Source of the DNA: Plecoglossus altivelis
Taxonomy: Eukaryota; Chordata; Actinopteri; Osmeriformes; Plecoglossidae
NCBI GenBank assembly: GCA_036571765.1
Contig: BROE01000011.1
Location: forward strand, 4,787,962 to 4,851,961
Reading direction: 5' to 3'
Length of the DNA: 64,000 bases
Of the stretch, positions 1 to 12,926 are shown piece after piece. The notes beneath the pieces were generated by a model, which saw only the letters and a list, made by a program, of their open reading frames with translations, made no database searches and was not told where the DNA came from. Position 1 is the stretch's first letter, and every line of letters starts with the position of its first letter. The translations under genes were made by a program, and so were the position numbers.

Positions 1-3000
1 CCTCAGTGGTTTCACAGTTTTTTTAACAGTTTGGCTACATTTGGAGAAAGAGCTCACTGACCACAAGAGCGTTCCTCGGCAACCATCTCACTTTCACATT
101 AAGCAGGAGATGCCAAATATTGACATGTCATGATATACTGTAAATTAGATGAGATTGTAAATAAAAGATGATGGAGATTCTTTGCAATCTATTAAAAAAA
201 CATGTCATCGTAAATGTCGACTGCGGGACTTAAAATGTTCAACAATGCTTCCTCAGTCCAGGCTAGGAGAAGAACATCTAACTAGCGTCCCTGCTAGCTA
301 TTATAGGGCAACGCTAACCACAGACAGCTCTATCTGCCTATAGGCTCCTGGGACAGAGAGACAGCTTGCGATGGATAGAGTGATAAAGAGACAGTCTACA
401 AATCATTTACCACCTTCAAGATTTAACAGACACTTGTCTGCCACATGTCTTGTAAATGGACAAGACATTTATCATGATATCCTGTTGGACTGACTCCGCG
501 AGGGAAGGAAACTCCACGAGTGCCAAACCAACGTCATAATTACGACAGAACACCTGTTGCACCGTCTTTGCGAGCTTTTTATGGGAATCAAAACGTAATA
601 ATTATGGTTGGAAGCATCCTATTTAATCTGCTGTAGTCCTTTTAATCTTTTGTAGATAAGTACGTTCAAAATACCATTCTCAGTTTTACATGTGTGGTTA
701 ACTCACTGAAACTATAACAGCTTCAGGCCATTGGCTGAAATGAGGGTAGCCCTAATACAGTGTATGAAATTACCAATATGCTATAGCTAATAAGTATTTT
801 TTTGGATCATTTATGGCCCATCTTCATTTATGATGTACTTCAGCTCTGGGAAAATTCAGGCAGTTCACAATGGAACAAACAGGAGGAGATGACTCTGTAG
901 TGGACAGAGAGCTCAAATGCAGCCACAGTACTGTACTGCACTTTGAGTACAGTAACCGTGTAACATTGACGTAAATAAAATAGAGAAGTGTATAAAAAGT
1001 AGAACATTCATCTTCTATGGTTCTTGTTTTTGGTCCTAATTATTACAGGTCTTGTTTATCCGGACACGCTAGTCACACGCAACCCTGTTCATCCAAATGT
1101 GTGAAGTGATTCACTCATTCTGATCATTTTTTCATGCAGCTGGTGGTAAAGTTGTTCCTTTAATATAATGAATAAATAATGAATAAACTGGACATGACTT
1201 TTTACTCTATGTTCTCAAGCTGCCTTGTGACCAGCACATTCAAATATAGTTCAAATGAAACAGAAAGCATGGTTACGATAATGTTATTTAGCAGAGACCT
1301 GGAAGTATCTTCCAGAGTCCAGACATGTCACTTTTAAAGCCCTCTAGTTTATTTCCGTGCAAACCAAAATGAGCACTTCCTCCTGGTGAACCACAACTGT
1401 TCCACCCCCTCTACGTGGTCATGTGACACCAGCCAACACCCAGCTACCCAGCGTGGAGGAGGAGAGGACTTCTGCTCAGCCTGCTGGATTCAACTTATGG
1501 CTCTGAAGTCCTGTCAAAGGCTTAGTGAGTTGTCAAAACAGTGTAATTCTATCTCGCCTCCATCAAAGGCTATGCCCTCTGAAAACATTATGGACCACCT
1601 AGTGCATGAGCAAGACTGCTTTCAGGTTGCACTGCCAGTCATTTGGGTTTGAGCTGGCAACGGGCACGTTTTTCCTTTCTGCCTTTTTACCCCTCTCTGC
1701 TCGCAAATTCACATATACATTTTTCATGCCTGTCATTTGACATAATGTCAGTGTGTGTTCTGAAACTTCTAATGATAACCCATTGAAAGCACTCCTTTGC
1801 ATGTCAACCATTTGCCCATTGCTCTTGGGAAACATACAAATGTCCATGCAAACGTTCAACAGGTTTTCCATTTACGTTAGTAAATCTATCACAGCATTAA
1901 TTAATCTGTATCAGAATCGGAATTTGAATTTGCCTTTATTACCATGTCAGTTTTCACAACACGGAAGTTACTGTGGCAGGGAGGTACACACAGTAAACAT
2001 GTATGGATCCTAAATTTAAGTTTACATAAAAAGATAAACAATAGTTAAGCAGTTAAACAGTACTGTAGATATACATATACAATGTTACAAAAGATATTCA
2101 ATAAGGCAGCACTAGTTGATTGTGTGGAGGGAGGTCCATCTTGACGGTCTGCTAACCACAGTCCTCTTGCAGTCAAAAAACATAAAAAGGTGTCAACAGC
2201 TTGTTCATTTCCCAGAAGTGAGCTCATGACCATCATCTAAGCAGGACTGTCCGATTTATTCATTCATTATTGTAAGACATAAAATCTGTCTGAAAATTCA
2301 TAGGACAAAATGTAAAAGAGGTTTACTGGTTCGAATCTTATCCTTTTCTGTCATTGAACTCTTACCAAGTCCAAACCCCAACACAAACTCCAAAAGGAAG
2401 CACTGACAGTCATTAGACACTACAGAAAAAAGTCATGATCAACAACTCTGGACGTTAGAACATTGCTCTCTGAAATTCCTGTGTTAAATGAGGTGACTTA
2501 TGGAGAGATTGTTTTAACATGGCCCCAACTTGGCCTCTAAATTGTTTATAAAAAAAAGTCCAGAATGTGCTTACACTGGAAAATGATTGTGAAGAAATAT
2601 GATTGCTATTCTACGCTACATTGCTTTAGCAGATTTGTTGCATGATTATGGTTTCCACTCAGAAAGTCCTTTGTAAGAATGATCAGTCTCTTCTCTGTTG
2701 TTTTGAATACCTCAACACGACTGCTGCTTTCTCTCTGCGCAGTTCATCTCTTCCTCATTCCTCAACAGGAAGTGAGACTGTGGCTTGCTGTGGTGTGACA
2801 CTTCATTCTGACGGCGCAGAGGTGTTGACGTCTGTCAAAGTGAAGATCCCTGTATATCCATTACATGTCGGACATAGCATCAGGCAGTTTGGTTTAAGAG
2901 TGCTATGGTGTCTCACTTAGGGGAGCTTCTCCACCTCACCAGGTCTGAGGCTCCCACTGTGGGAACCTACATAATTTACCCTACCAAATAGGTAAGTCTA

Positions 3001-3678
3001 CACCCACCTGGGTACTACACCGCTGCTGCTGCTACACACACCTAGTTTTAGCATTAGATACAAGAACGTCAATCTCATTTGGACGTATTTGAGGCACGTT
3101 TGATATCAAAATACTAGTTTACAGCCACAAATGGTGTTTGTTTGATGAAGGTGTGGTGAAGCAATGTTGTTCAGCAATGGTTTTCACTTAGCAGGAAAGA
3201 TATTTACAAGAGATTGTGTACAACTGAGTATGCTGCCCATGTGGGATTCTTGCTTTGGAACCAAGTAGGAATTATATTTAGCTAGCTCCATTATTATTAA
3301 ATAATAATAATGACATGACTTCCAAAGCCTTCCTAATAGACATGCTAGTGGAGCTCCAACGACTCAATATATCCATACAACACATACAACATGATGTGAG
3401 AATATCGGTTTTGTAATAAGGTTGCTATTTCATCAGTTTGTGTGGGTATTGCAGTAGAGAAATGTATCTGATAACATCAGGCCTCTGTTTCCCAATTCTA
3501 AAGTGAAGGCTGGGTTGAGAGAGCATTCTGGTGGCTAACAGGAAGTTGCAAAACAAGGATTTAGGCACAGACACTGGGTGTAACTTTCAAAAGAGATATT
3601 GACCACTGGCTTACATACAATTTGACACCCACACATCTCTCCATCCATCGCCAGAGTTTGGCTCTGACCAGTTCCGTG
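1..3678. other. Non-coding sequence upstream of sla
   Basis: No exon of a recognisable gene was found here on either strand. The open frames are short (under 110 codons) and have no family resemblance. The stretch holds a teleost-type interspersed repeat near 1903-2130 and AT-rich DNA. Two ETS/PU.1-like words (AGGAAGT) occur at about 2768 and 3540. These would fit a blood-cell promoter for sla, but such words are common by chance. A 5' untranslated exon of sla may lie here and cannot be placed from sequence alone. Confidence 0.6.
1903..2130. repeat. Teleost interspersed repeat fragment
   Basis: The start (TATCAGAATCGGAATTTGAA, then CCTTTATTACCATG) resembles the widespread teleost element that begins 'cagaatcagaatcagctttatt'. 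It is followed by the usual AT-rich tail of TAAACAATA and ATATACA words. The family is recalled from memory, the boundaries are approximate, and no target-site duplication was confirmed. Confidence 0.45.
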
Positions 3679-6600
3679 ATGGGGAACGTATTGAAGGGAG
3701 AAAACGAAAAGAAATCGAATGTGGACATCTATGGCAGCACCCAGAGGGGTAGGACATCCATTCTTAGACTATGGTTGGCTAAATTATGCAAGGGTCTAAT
3801 TGGAGAGAAATGGCTCAGTATGGTAGTCTGCACTTCTTCTATGGCATCTGTCTGTGTGCTAAACACAGTATACACAGTAGAATACAACACTGCAAACATT
3901 CTTCCAAAATCTTTCAGAAAAAATGCTTCCAAAGTAATTGTATTGTAATTCAATAGGATTTACATTTACAATTTACAATTACAATACACAATTTACAATT
4001 TCAATGATCAATAAATGTGACATAATTCCAAAATCACATTTCCGTATCTAGACATATATGAGCAATTGTGAGATCCTGCTGCATCCGCATTAGAAGGTAC
4101 CAGATGTCGACACGCACAGCGGATATATCAGCTGAAGTTGAAGTCATGTTTACATTGTCAACATTTGTCGGTTGCTAGCTATACTTTATGCCTATTGCAA
4201 CTTATCTGACTCAAATTGTGACATTGGGTAATATGGTCAACTGGGTAACATTGCGACTATCTGGGTAACATGGTGACTACTTGGTTCCACAGATTCTGAG
4301 GATGAAATCCTCATCGTGCTCCAAGACTACCCATCTCCAGATGTCAGCGAGCCGCTCTTCAGGATGGGAGAGAAGCTCAAGGCCATTTCTCCGTATGTTC
4401 ATACCGTTAACTGTCATATAGAAATGCAGAAGGCCTTTCAACGTCTATGTAGATCCATGTCAAGACTATTTCGGACCATAGCTTTTGAATGTTCAATATA
4501 GACAGAATGCAAATTAATAAATGAATGTTCTTTTTTTACCTCTGCTGTTTGTAACCTATATAGACACATTTTCTGTAAGATATCCCCCAAGTTCTAAAAT
4601 GTGAGACAATTAAAAGACTACCGTGAGTAATTTAGTTGTTAATTCCCCTTTTGATTTGTTTTGCATCATTCAGAGAGGTCGGTTGGTGGAGAGTACAGTC
4701 TGGCCCATCAGGAAGTGAAAACTACATTCCTAACAACTATGTTGCAAAGGTGTATCATGGGTAAGAAGGGATTGTCAAGGCAACCGTAGCACATCACATC
4801 ACTGTGTTTCCTGCTACATTACCATGCTGTGCTCTATTTTAATTTCCAAGTTGGCTGTTTGAGGGTGTGGTAAGATGGAAGGCAGAAGAGCTGCTTCAGC
4901 TCCCTGGTAACAGAGTGGGCTCCTTCATGGTCAGAGAGAGTATCAAAGAGAAAGGTGCGTGTGTGGTTGCTGCACGTAGCACTGTGTGAACAACATGTAT
5001 TTGGTGTGCGATGCTAATTGTTTCAGATCACATATAGTTCACAGACCTTTCCAGATGTCATTTCAATTTGTGATGCTTGAACAAGGAGGAAGTCCCACAC
5101 ATTTCTTTCCCACGTCGCTATAGCTCATTGGTTACATTGTTGTTATTCATTGCTGCGTAGCACCATTTCCCTTAACGCAGCAGCAGTTTTTCCATATTCG
5201 TGACACTTTGTATGACACAGTCCCTACTACGGATACATAAAGCCAATTGACAATGTCACAATTGACCACTGGTATTGCCCAAGTCTAAAACACTACATTG
5301 CATTAATTACTGTTATGGATGATTGATTTGCTCAGGTGTGTAAGTGTTTTCAGGTAGGGAATAGCTGTCAGTTTGCTGATCTGGTGTGTGTTCACAGGTG
5401 TGTACTCCCTGTCCGTGAAGCACAGGTCCATCAAGCACTACAAGGTCCTGCGATTGGACAACAGCTGGTTCTACATCTCACCTAGACTCACTTTCCAGTG
5501 CCTGGAGGATATGGTTAACCATTACTCTGGTACATCTGAACTCACACCCACACACATGCACGCATGCTCATTACACATGCAAAGAAAATGAAAATAACCC
5601 TCCGTACTAAATATAGAGTAGTAGTGCACTTATAGTGCACTTATCTTTCCTATCTGTGTTTCTCAGTTTGTCTCTCGGTGACACTGTGTGCTAAGTGCTG
5701 TTGAATATGAGACGATGTAGAGCTGTTAAGGGTTAGATGCATTTATGTGGCTCTGAGAGGAGAGTGGCATCTATTAGGTGATTTGGTACATTCCAAACAG
5801 TTTCAAGAGTTATTGCATGTGTGCATCTGTGTTATTATGAACGCAAGTGCAAGATGCAAGTACACACACCTTGCTTACTTAATAAAGTAACTGTTAGTGT
5901 GCATGACCATGAGTATTTCTGAATGTCATGAGAACCACACTCTTACGAAAAGGCCCAAGTGTGTAGTGTTGGTACGATGCCTGACGCGTCCCTCCTGCTG
6001 TTCAGACTCAGCAGATGGCCTGTGCTGTGTCCTCACTGCTCCGTGTCTGTCTGAGAATGCCTCATCCCTGGAAAACCCTTCACAGGCGCCCCCGGTGGTG
6101 ATGAGGCGTCACTTTGACTGGAAGAAAGTAGACAGGTAAAGTAGTGACCACTGTGATAAGACAGATATAGTATAGACCACTATGATAGGACGGATGTAAT
6201 GTAGACCACTGGGATGGGACAGATACAGTATAGACCACTATGATAGGATGGATGTAATGTAGACCACTGTGATAGGACAGATATAGTATAGACTACTATG
6301 ATAGGATGGATGTAATGTAGACCACTGTGATAGGACAGATATAGTATAGACTACTATGATAGGATGGATGTAATGTAGACCACTGTGATAGGACAGATGT
6401 AATATAGACCACTGTGATAAGACAGATATAGTATAGACCACTATGATAGGATGGATGTAATGTAGACCACTGTGGTAGGACAGATGTAATATAGACCACA
6501 GTGATAAGACAGATATAGTATAGACCACTATGATAGGATGGATGTAATGTAGACCACTGTGATGGGACAGATACAGTATAGACCACTGTGATAGGACAGA

Positions 6601-7419
6601 TATTGTATAGACCACTATGATAGGATGGATGTAATGTAGACCACTGTGATAGGACAGATGTAATATAGACCACTGTGATAAGACAGATGTAGTATAGACC
6701 ACTATGATAGGATGGATGTAATGTAGACCACTGTGATAGGACAGATGTAATATAGACCACTGTGATAAGACAGATATAGTATAGACCACTATGATAGGAT
6801 GGATGTAATGTAGACCACTGTGGTAGGACAGATGTAATATAGACCACAGTGATAAGACAGATATAGTATAGACCACTATGATAGGATGGATGTAATGTAG
6901 ACCACTGTGATAGGACAGATATTGTATAGACCACTATGATAGGATGGATGTAATGTAGACCACTGTGATGGGACAGATACAGTATAGACCACTATGATAG
7001 GATGGATGTAATGTAGACCACTGTGATAGGACAGATATTGTATAGACCACTATGATAGGATGGATGTAATGTACACCACTGTGATAAGACAGATATAGTA
7101 TAGACCGCGGTCATAGAACAGAGTTAATATCGACCACCGTCAGATATAGTATAGACCACTGTGATATGACTCCATCCCATTCTGTCTGTCAATCTCAACC
7201 AATCACAGAAAAGAGCTGGTGACCTTAGAGAGCCCTGGTAGCCCGGACAGCAAGAACCCCATGGTGAGCTATGGTATTCGGAACAGCATGGCCTCATACC
7301 TGTCCCTGGTGGGAAACCTCCAACCCCCCGAGCAGAAAGAGAAAAACCGGAAGAAAAAGAGCAAGTCTCTCTACGGCCTCCCTGATAGCACTCTGGAGAA
7401 CGTGGACTATGACTTCTAG
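3679..7419 (+). CDS. sla: Src-like adaptor protein (SLAP), SH3-SH2 adaptor
   Basis: Coding exons are 3679-3748, 4293-4392, 4674-4760, 4851-4954, 5398-5529, 6006-6135 and 7209-7419. Phases join to 277 codons plus stop; human SLA is 276 aa. The N-terminus MGNVLK keeps the myristoylation glycine (human MGNSMK). The SH3 domain spans about residues 25-82 and starts with the SLA form LQDYPSPDVSEPLF, followed by GWWRVQ and NYIPNNYVAKVYHG. The SH2 domain spans about 87-180, with WLFEG, the phosphotyrosine-binding arginine R114 in SFMVRES, and YISPRLTFQCLEDMVNHYS. The tail (SYGIRNSMASYLSL) matches the SLA tail, which recruits CBL. There is no kinase domain, as in the family. SLAP dampens T- and B-cell receptor signalling by promoting receptor degradation at membranes and endosomes. 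SLA2 was considered, but the start and tail fit SLA better. The 5' UTR exon is not located. Confidence 0.94.
6145..7170. repeat. 29/58-bp minisatellite in sla intron 6
   Basis: About 35 tandem copies of a 29-bp unit beginning GACCACTRTGATAGGA. Two unit types alternate: one continues TGGATGTAATGTA, the other CAGATATAGTATA, giving a 58-bp higher-order unit. A rarer variant (TGTGGTAGGACAGATGTAAT) recurs at 6471 and 6819, 348 bp apart (six 58-bp units), so larger blocks have also been duplicated. The array occupies nearly all of the intron between sla exon 6 (ends 6135) and exon 7 (starts 7209). The minus strand is open in two frames for over 200 codons only because the unit lacks stops there; this is not a gene. 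Confidence 0.95.
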
Positions 7420-7982
7420 ACAGAAGGAGCAGAGTCTGGACCAGGGAGCTTACAACCGGATTCATCCATGTGGAGTGGAGCCAGAAATATGTGTCAGGGT
7501 TAAGTTAGCACACATTTGAAGACTTGAAGAGTCCCCTGAGATGATCTGAAACACTCTGAACAGTGACATTTGAATCTATACTGTAACAACTGGTTTAGGG
7601 TTGGTTTCTTATGTAGGCTTTTTCACTTTCTAGCCCTAAGAAGGATATCAGACAGGGATATAAACAGCCATACTGCTGTGAAGCCCACAGAGGTTGCAGG
7701 GTAACATGGACAGACCCCCCTCCTCCTTCCCTTCACTCCTGCCCTCTGATGCTGGCCTAAGTACGACGCAGGTGAATGGAATGGAGAATTATGAGAGGGA
7801 GGATGTCAACTATGCCCTTAATACTGCCTGGAACTATCACCGTGGCATCATGACAGTCATAGACAGACTTGAATGCATCTGAAAGTGTTTGTTCTTTATG
7901 TGGCTTTTGGTTAGCAGGTTTCCTCACTTTAAAATATTTCACAAAGTACATTAAACTAATCGTATTTGGTAATAAGAATCGA

Positions 7983-7988
7983 AATAAA
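7983..7988 (+). terminator. sla: Candidate sla poly(A) signal
   Basis: An AATAAA lies 564 bp after the sla stop codon, in the sense orientation, and implies a 3' UTR of roughly 580-600 bp. It is chosen as the first canonical hexamer downstream of the stop. No transcript evidence is available. Confidence 0.5.
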
Positions 7989-9731
7989 GTTTGTATGACA
8001 GTGCAAAAGCATTGGCAAATGACTTATGCATCAAACAATCAAAGTGAGGCTGTGTATGATGTGGGTAAACTGACAGAATGCAAACCACCTCATGTCAGAG
8101 AATATAACAGCCAACAAACTGTGAGTAAAACTCTTGATGCCTCACTATCATTCAGATTATTTCATACACTGAGACCATTAATACAAACAAAATATTAAGC
8201 CTGTTGAAGTTGAAAGTCTTGTTGAGTCTTGTTCTTTCAGGTCAGGAGTTTTTTTTTTTGCAAACATGTTAGCATTAGCATCACTTTCATAGCAACCTAG
8301 CAGCTTCATGAAATGGTTCGGAATCCATCCTGTGAACAGGAATGCAGGCTTCAAATCTGCAGAGGGGGAAGAACAGAGTGTTCCTCATATCAAACAAACA
8401 TCCGGACTAACAGTAGACTGAGGACGTATTTTGTTTACCTCATCACATTCAGCGGTGATGTTGCTATGGCTGCTCAGCCAGCTTGCCAAATCTAGAGCTG
8501 ACCAAGAATTTACACCATATGAGATGTTGATTGTGCATTGCTGCACCAAAGGTTGTTAACTAATGTAATGTATTATACACAAGGAAGAAGATTACAAGCT
8601 GTAAATGATGTATTTGATCAAATTCCAAAGATGAAAATGTAAAGAAAAACACAAAAGATCTGCAACGAGCAACATCCAGGCCATGTACTAACCGACATGA
8701 TCCAAACCCCAGCAAGCAATCTAAAGTTGTGTGCTGGACCTCGAGGCTATTTGTACACTTCTGTTAAACATGAAAGTTTAACAGATGGATTTGGAGGACT
8801 TGAACATGGAGGTTTTCCAGTCAGTGGCATTGTAAATCCACAGTTTTTGTTTTACCTTGAGCGAGGCTAGTTAACAGTATACTTGAAGCCCAGGGGAGAA
8901 CAAAGTCAGCAACATGGTCCATATAATTCATTAAATTTCATTAAGTTTCCCAGGGCCCATGGTAGCGTCTCACAGTGTGTCTGACTCTTTTGGAAAACAA
9001 ACTCAGCACTTTGTAGTGACTGAATTGTCCACAGGTTCAAACATTTGTGTCATCTGGTTTTAATAAGCTATTAAAATCTGCAGACCAACCAAAACCTCAT
9101 GATTTTGTGTGTTTAGAGGTTTGTGGCACAGGGTGCAAGATCCAAATAGCGTGTGTGTGTTTGTGAGCGCTGGTGTGTATATGTGTAGGTGAGTATTTGG
9201 GGGGGGGGGGGTGTCTGTGCCGTGTGTTATTTACAGGGCTGGCCTCTATATACAGCTAATTAGCATCTCACATAGACTCAGCTAAAGTCACATACACCAA
9301 ATCATTGTCTCAGTCATTCACCAGGACCAGGTACCAATGATGAGACCGCTCATCATCTCTACATTCCCTCAGCTTTAAACTGCGATCACACAATACTTGA
9401 GAAAAGTCCTGCGTCTGTAATTTGTGGCCACCTCTTGATAGCGTTTTTCCAGATGGACATTAGAGTTCAGTGTCCCAGCGCTTACAGGAGCACAGTTGCA
9501 ACAGATCTGTAAGACCTTCTCTGAAGATTTGCACCAATCACCCGACCTCTGGCCTGTGGATGACCTCTTGTCTAGTCATCTTAAGTCGGAAAAAAACACG
9601 TCCAGCCCAGCCATGTCAAACGACACACCCATACCGTTTGAGTCAATAGCCTTCTGCAAGAAAACGTGTGGTCAACACAAATGCATATTTTCAGAAAAAA
9701 ATACAGAGCTGCCGTGCCAACAATCACATCC

Positions 9732-9760
9732 TTGTGTGTGTGTGTGTGTGTGTGTGTGTG
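9732..9760. repeat. (GT)n microsatellite
   Basis: A nearly pure GT dinucleotide run of about 29 bp in the sla-abitram intergenic region. It creates CVCVCV and HTHTHT frames that are not coding. Confidence 0.9.
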
Positions 9761-12104
9761 CACAGTACAGTTTACAACCCAAAAATCACAACAAGGAAGA
9801 AAAGAGACATTTCAACATGAACAAACGGAACACCATAACAGGACACGTCGTCTTATCAACAAACCCCAGGACAAGAAAGGACTAATATATGAGAGCGTTT
9901 CCCTTGGTTCACATTCACTCTTCCTGTGGTTTGTTTGATGTTATAGTGGATCTGAGCACCAAGGAAAACATGGAGGGATCTGTGAAGACTGCAGCCCTGA
10001 GAAGGGGGAAGAAGAAAAGAAATAAGAGAGTGGAAGTCCTCGCATCTTGCTCAATATTGGATAGGGAGCAGGGGAATACTGTGCGTGAGTGTGTATGTTA
10101 CTAAAAGCTCCTCCATGTAATAAGGTTTCTGTAATCGACACACATCCTTAGCAGCGAAGCAAGCCCAGCTGTCCAAACCCCTGACCTCACTGCCTCAGTG
10201 TTTGATGTGTTCTGGCGTGCCTAGAAAGTAATCTGGATCAATGTTTACTTTACTCAATCAAGAGGATTTTCTGTCAACCTGAACTTTTAATTAAAACCGA
10301 GCGTAATCATGCACTTTTCCTCTTCAACGTTCGGCCACGCCGTCCCACAGAAGAGGTGTTTGGAGAGCATTGTAGAAGCCTTGCCCGAGTCTTGACAAAT
10401 AACAGTGTGTTAGGGGCTAGGATTGTCTGACACACAGAGAAAACTACCTCTAGGGCAGCCCTTCAAGACCCAGACAATTACATGAACAGAAACTATTGCA
10501 TTTTTTTAAATTGCATGTGTAAAGTTTATGTTAGCTGTCTGGAATGTTAAGTAGGCATGACCAGTTGTTTATCCCTTATGTTTCTTCACTTTCTTTGCAC
10601 TGCCTCAGACATTTGAGCAGTACAGATAGTACAGCATTAGTCGATGGCAATGTAACTGGCAATGTGACAATTTATTAGATTCCAACTTAAGAGGTTATAG
10701 TGTCTGATTGATTGTAAAATGTACTGTAATGGTGCATCCCTGTGATGAATTCCTAAAATAAAGACGTCCAGGTCTTGTAGGATAAGGGACCTTCAGCATA
10801 TTGCCTGTCAGTGCACCCCATGGCACAATGTAGTCTGAAGTCTGAAAAGTGGCTACTTGGGCCAAAGCACACAACCTCATCCGACTTTGTCCAGGGAGCC
10901 AGAGGAAAACAAACACAAATAGAACACTCCAGAACAGTTCCAAGCTGCCAATACCTTGCCAGAGGGTCCAGGGAGTTCTGACCATGCTATCCCCTTGCAT
11001 GTGTCAGTCTGTCCTCATTTTACAAGTATCGAGAAGTAAGACAGCAAAGTGTTTTCCATCCTCTCTAAAAGCCTTGGTTTCACGCTATTACGTGGCAGTG
11101 TAGTTTTGCCAGAGTTGTAGCTTTCAATTTACATTTTCCCAGGCTGTGGCAAATATGCCAGAGGTCATAAGGCATGTCACTGTCCTTAATGCCCAAAGAT
11201 TTTCAAGACATTGAGATTGCGTGCAGGTTCAACTGACTTTGAAAACTCAGAAATCATATTAAATAAACTGTTGTGGGACAGAAAACATGTCATGATTTTA
11301 GCTTTAATGTTGTCCCTTATTTTTCCAGTAGTGGTATTTCTAACTATTTCTGGAAACTATGCACATCAAAGAGGATAAAAAAGAGAGGATTCAAAATGAA
11401 GAAATCATGACTAGGAAAAATCCAGTCTGGCAATACTCGTGGAAAGAGAAAGTTACTTGAGTTACTCAAGTGTTCTGGAGACACCTGTTAAGCACGTAAA
11501 GTTCAGATGACCTGGATGACCAATGTTTGTCTATGTTCTGAAGCCAGTGGATTTCAGGCCTGTATCTTCCAGACCTTACACAGACGACATGCTTACTCCA
11601 ACACTGCAACGTTCACTTTCAAAAGCTCCAGCAACCACAAAACTAAAGGCTGCACCGGCAGCTGTAGACCACATGGTCTTTCAAACGTCAGGAGATCAAT
11701 GTTAAGGTGATGCAATCGTATGCACCGTCTCATTTGTTAGTTTGACTATCGGTTTTGGTAAACCTAGATGACACGTTGGTTGTGAACAGAAATGTCACAG
11801 TGACATTGACACACTCATCCTTTTGTGGTGTAGTGTATTAGGTCATATATCCTACTTGGTAACTGGTGGGTTGAGTGAAAATGTTAAAAAAAAAACATTA
11901 AATTCAGAAAAGCCTAAAGCATGTGTGCATCAATCTATTTCAACTCAGTGCTCGTTCTGCGGTTCTTAAATTCGGCCCTCTTTTTCTTGCTTCAAAATGT
12001 TCATTATATTGCATAAGCACATTCCCTATCCAAACTTCTAATTTGTCATAAGAATCATTTTGCACAACCCAGCAGTGATGGTTGTGCAACTAACTGGTCT
12101 GTGA

Positions 12105-12492
12105 CGCTGGTCTCTGAGATGCAGGAAGCTGTGTATTTCTAGCGTCAGTGTAACGTTTGTGGTATCGTGATGCACGGCAACCATGGTTTACGATTAGACA
12201 CTTTGGGTCATATTTGACATGAACCAAAGAGCTCCTCTCCTCAGCAAACAGTATGTGAAAGTTTACATTACATACCTGACATCGTTGGTAAAAGCCCTGG
12301 GTAAGTCTTCTATACAACACTTCCAGCGGTATTGAAGAACAAACAGTTGCTGTTGATAATGATTGAAAACTTATCTCGGATAGTTGTGGGCTGTGAAATC
12401 GAGAAACAATCTTTTTCCAATCAGCAGGTTCCTGCAAGTGCATTAATCAGATTCTGATAAGTTGACACATGTGTTCATACACACACACACGT

Positions 12493-12536
<44 letters not shown>

Positions 12537-12891
12537 CTTAACCCCTACTATTTTGACGCTTGGTCTCTGAGATCGCAGGAAAGCTGTGTATTTCTAGCGT
12601 CAGATGCAACGTATTGTTGGTATTTTCGTGATGCACCGTAACCCATGGTTTTTACGATTGAGACACTTTTGGGTCATAGGATCAGTATCTCGCGATAGTT
12701 AGTGGGCTGTGAAATCGAGAGAGAAACAATTTTTTTCAATCAGCAGGTTTCCTGCAAGTGCATTTAATAGATTTTCTGATAAGTTGACACATGTGTTCAT
12801 ACACACCACACACGTGCGCACACACATGCGCATTACTCTCACACACCACACCACACACACACACACACACACATCACACACACCACACTAC

Positions 12892-12925
<34 letters not shown>
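12105..12925. repeat. Imperfect local duplication with homopolymer indels
   Basis: Sequence from about 12105 to 12536 is repeated at about 12555-12925. Shared blocks include GGTCTCTGAGAT, GCTGTGTATTTCTAGCGTCA, GGGCTGTGAAATCGAGA and GATAAGTTGACACATGTGTT, followed in both copies by CA-rich DNA. Copy two lacks about 170 bp of the middle. It differs mainly by one- or two-base changes in homopolymer length (GGAA to GGAAA, GGTTTAC to GGTTTTTAC, CTTTGGG to CTTTTGGG). This error pattern suggests an unpolished long-read patch or an unmerged allele rather than an old duplication. Confidence 0.75.

Positions 12926-12926
<1 letters not shown>

Noticed and set aside
2320..2345. tRNA B-box-like word (GGTTCGAATC)
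   Set aside because: No matching A box or cloverleaf arms in the 60-70 bases upstream.
6238..6934. Two overlapping minus-strand open frames of 212 codons (repeating VYTISVLSQWSILHLSYHSG)
   Set aside because: They are translations of the 29-bp minisatellite in sla intron 6. The repeat simply lacks stops on that strand, and both frames are open at once.
6145..7170. CRISPR-like array of 29-bp repeats
   Set aside because: Units are directly adjacent with no unique spacers, the two unit types are variants of each other, and the array is in an intron of a vertebrate gene.
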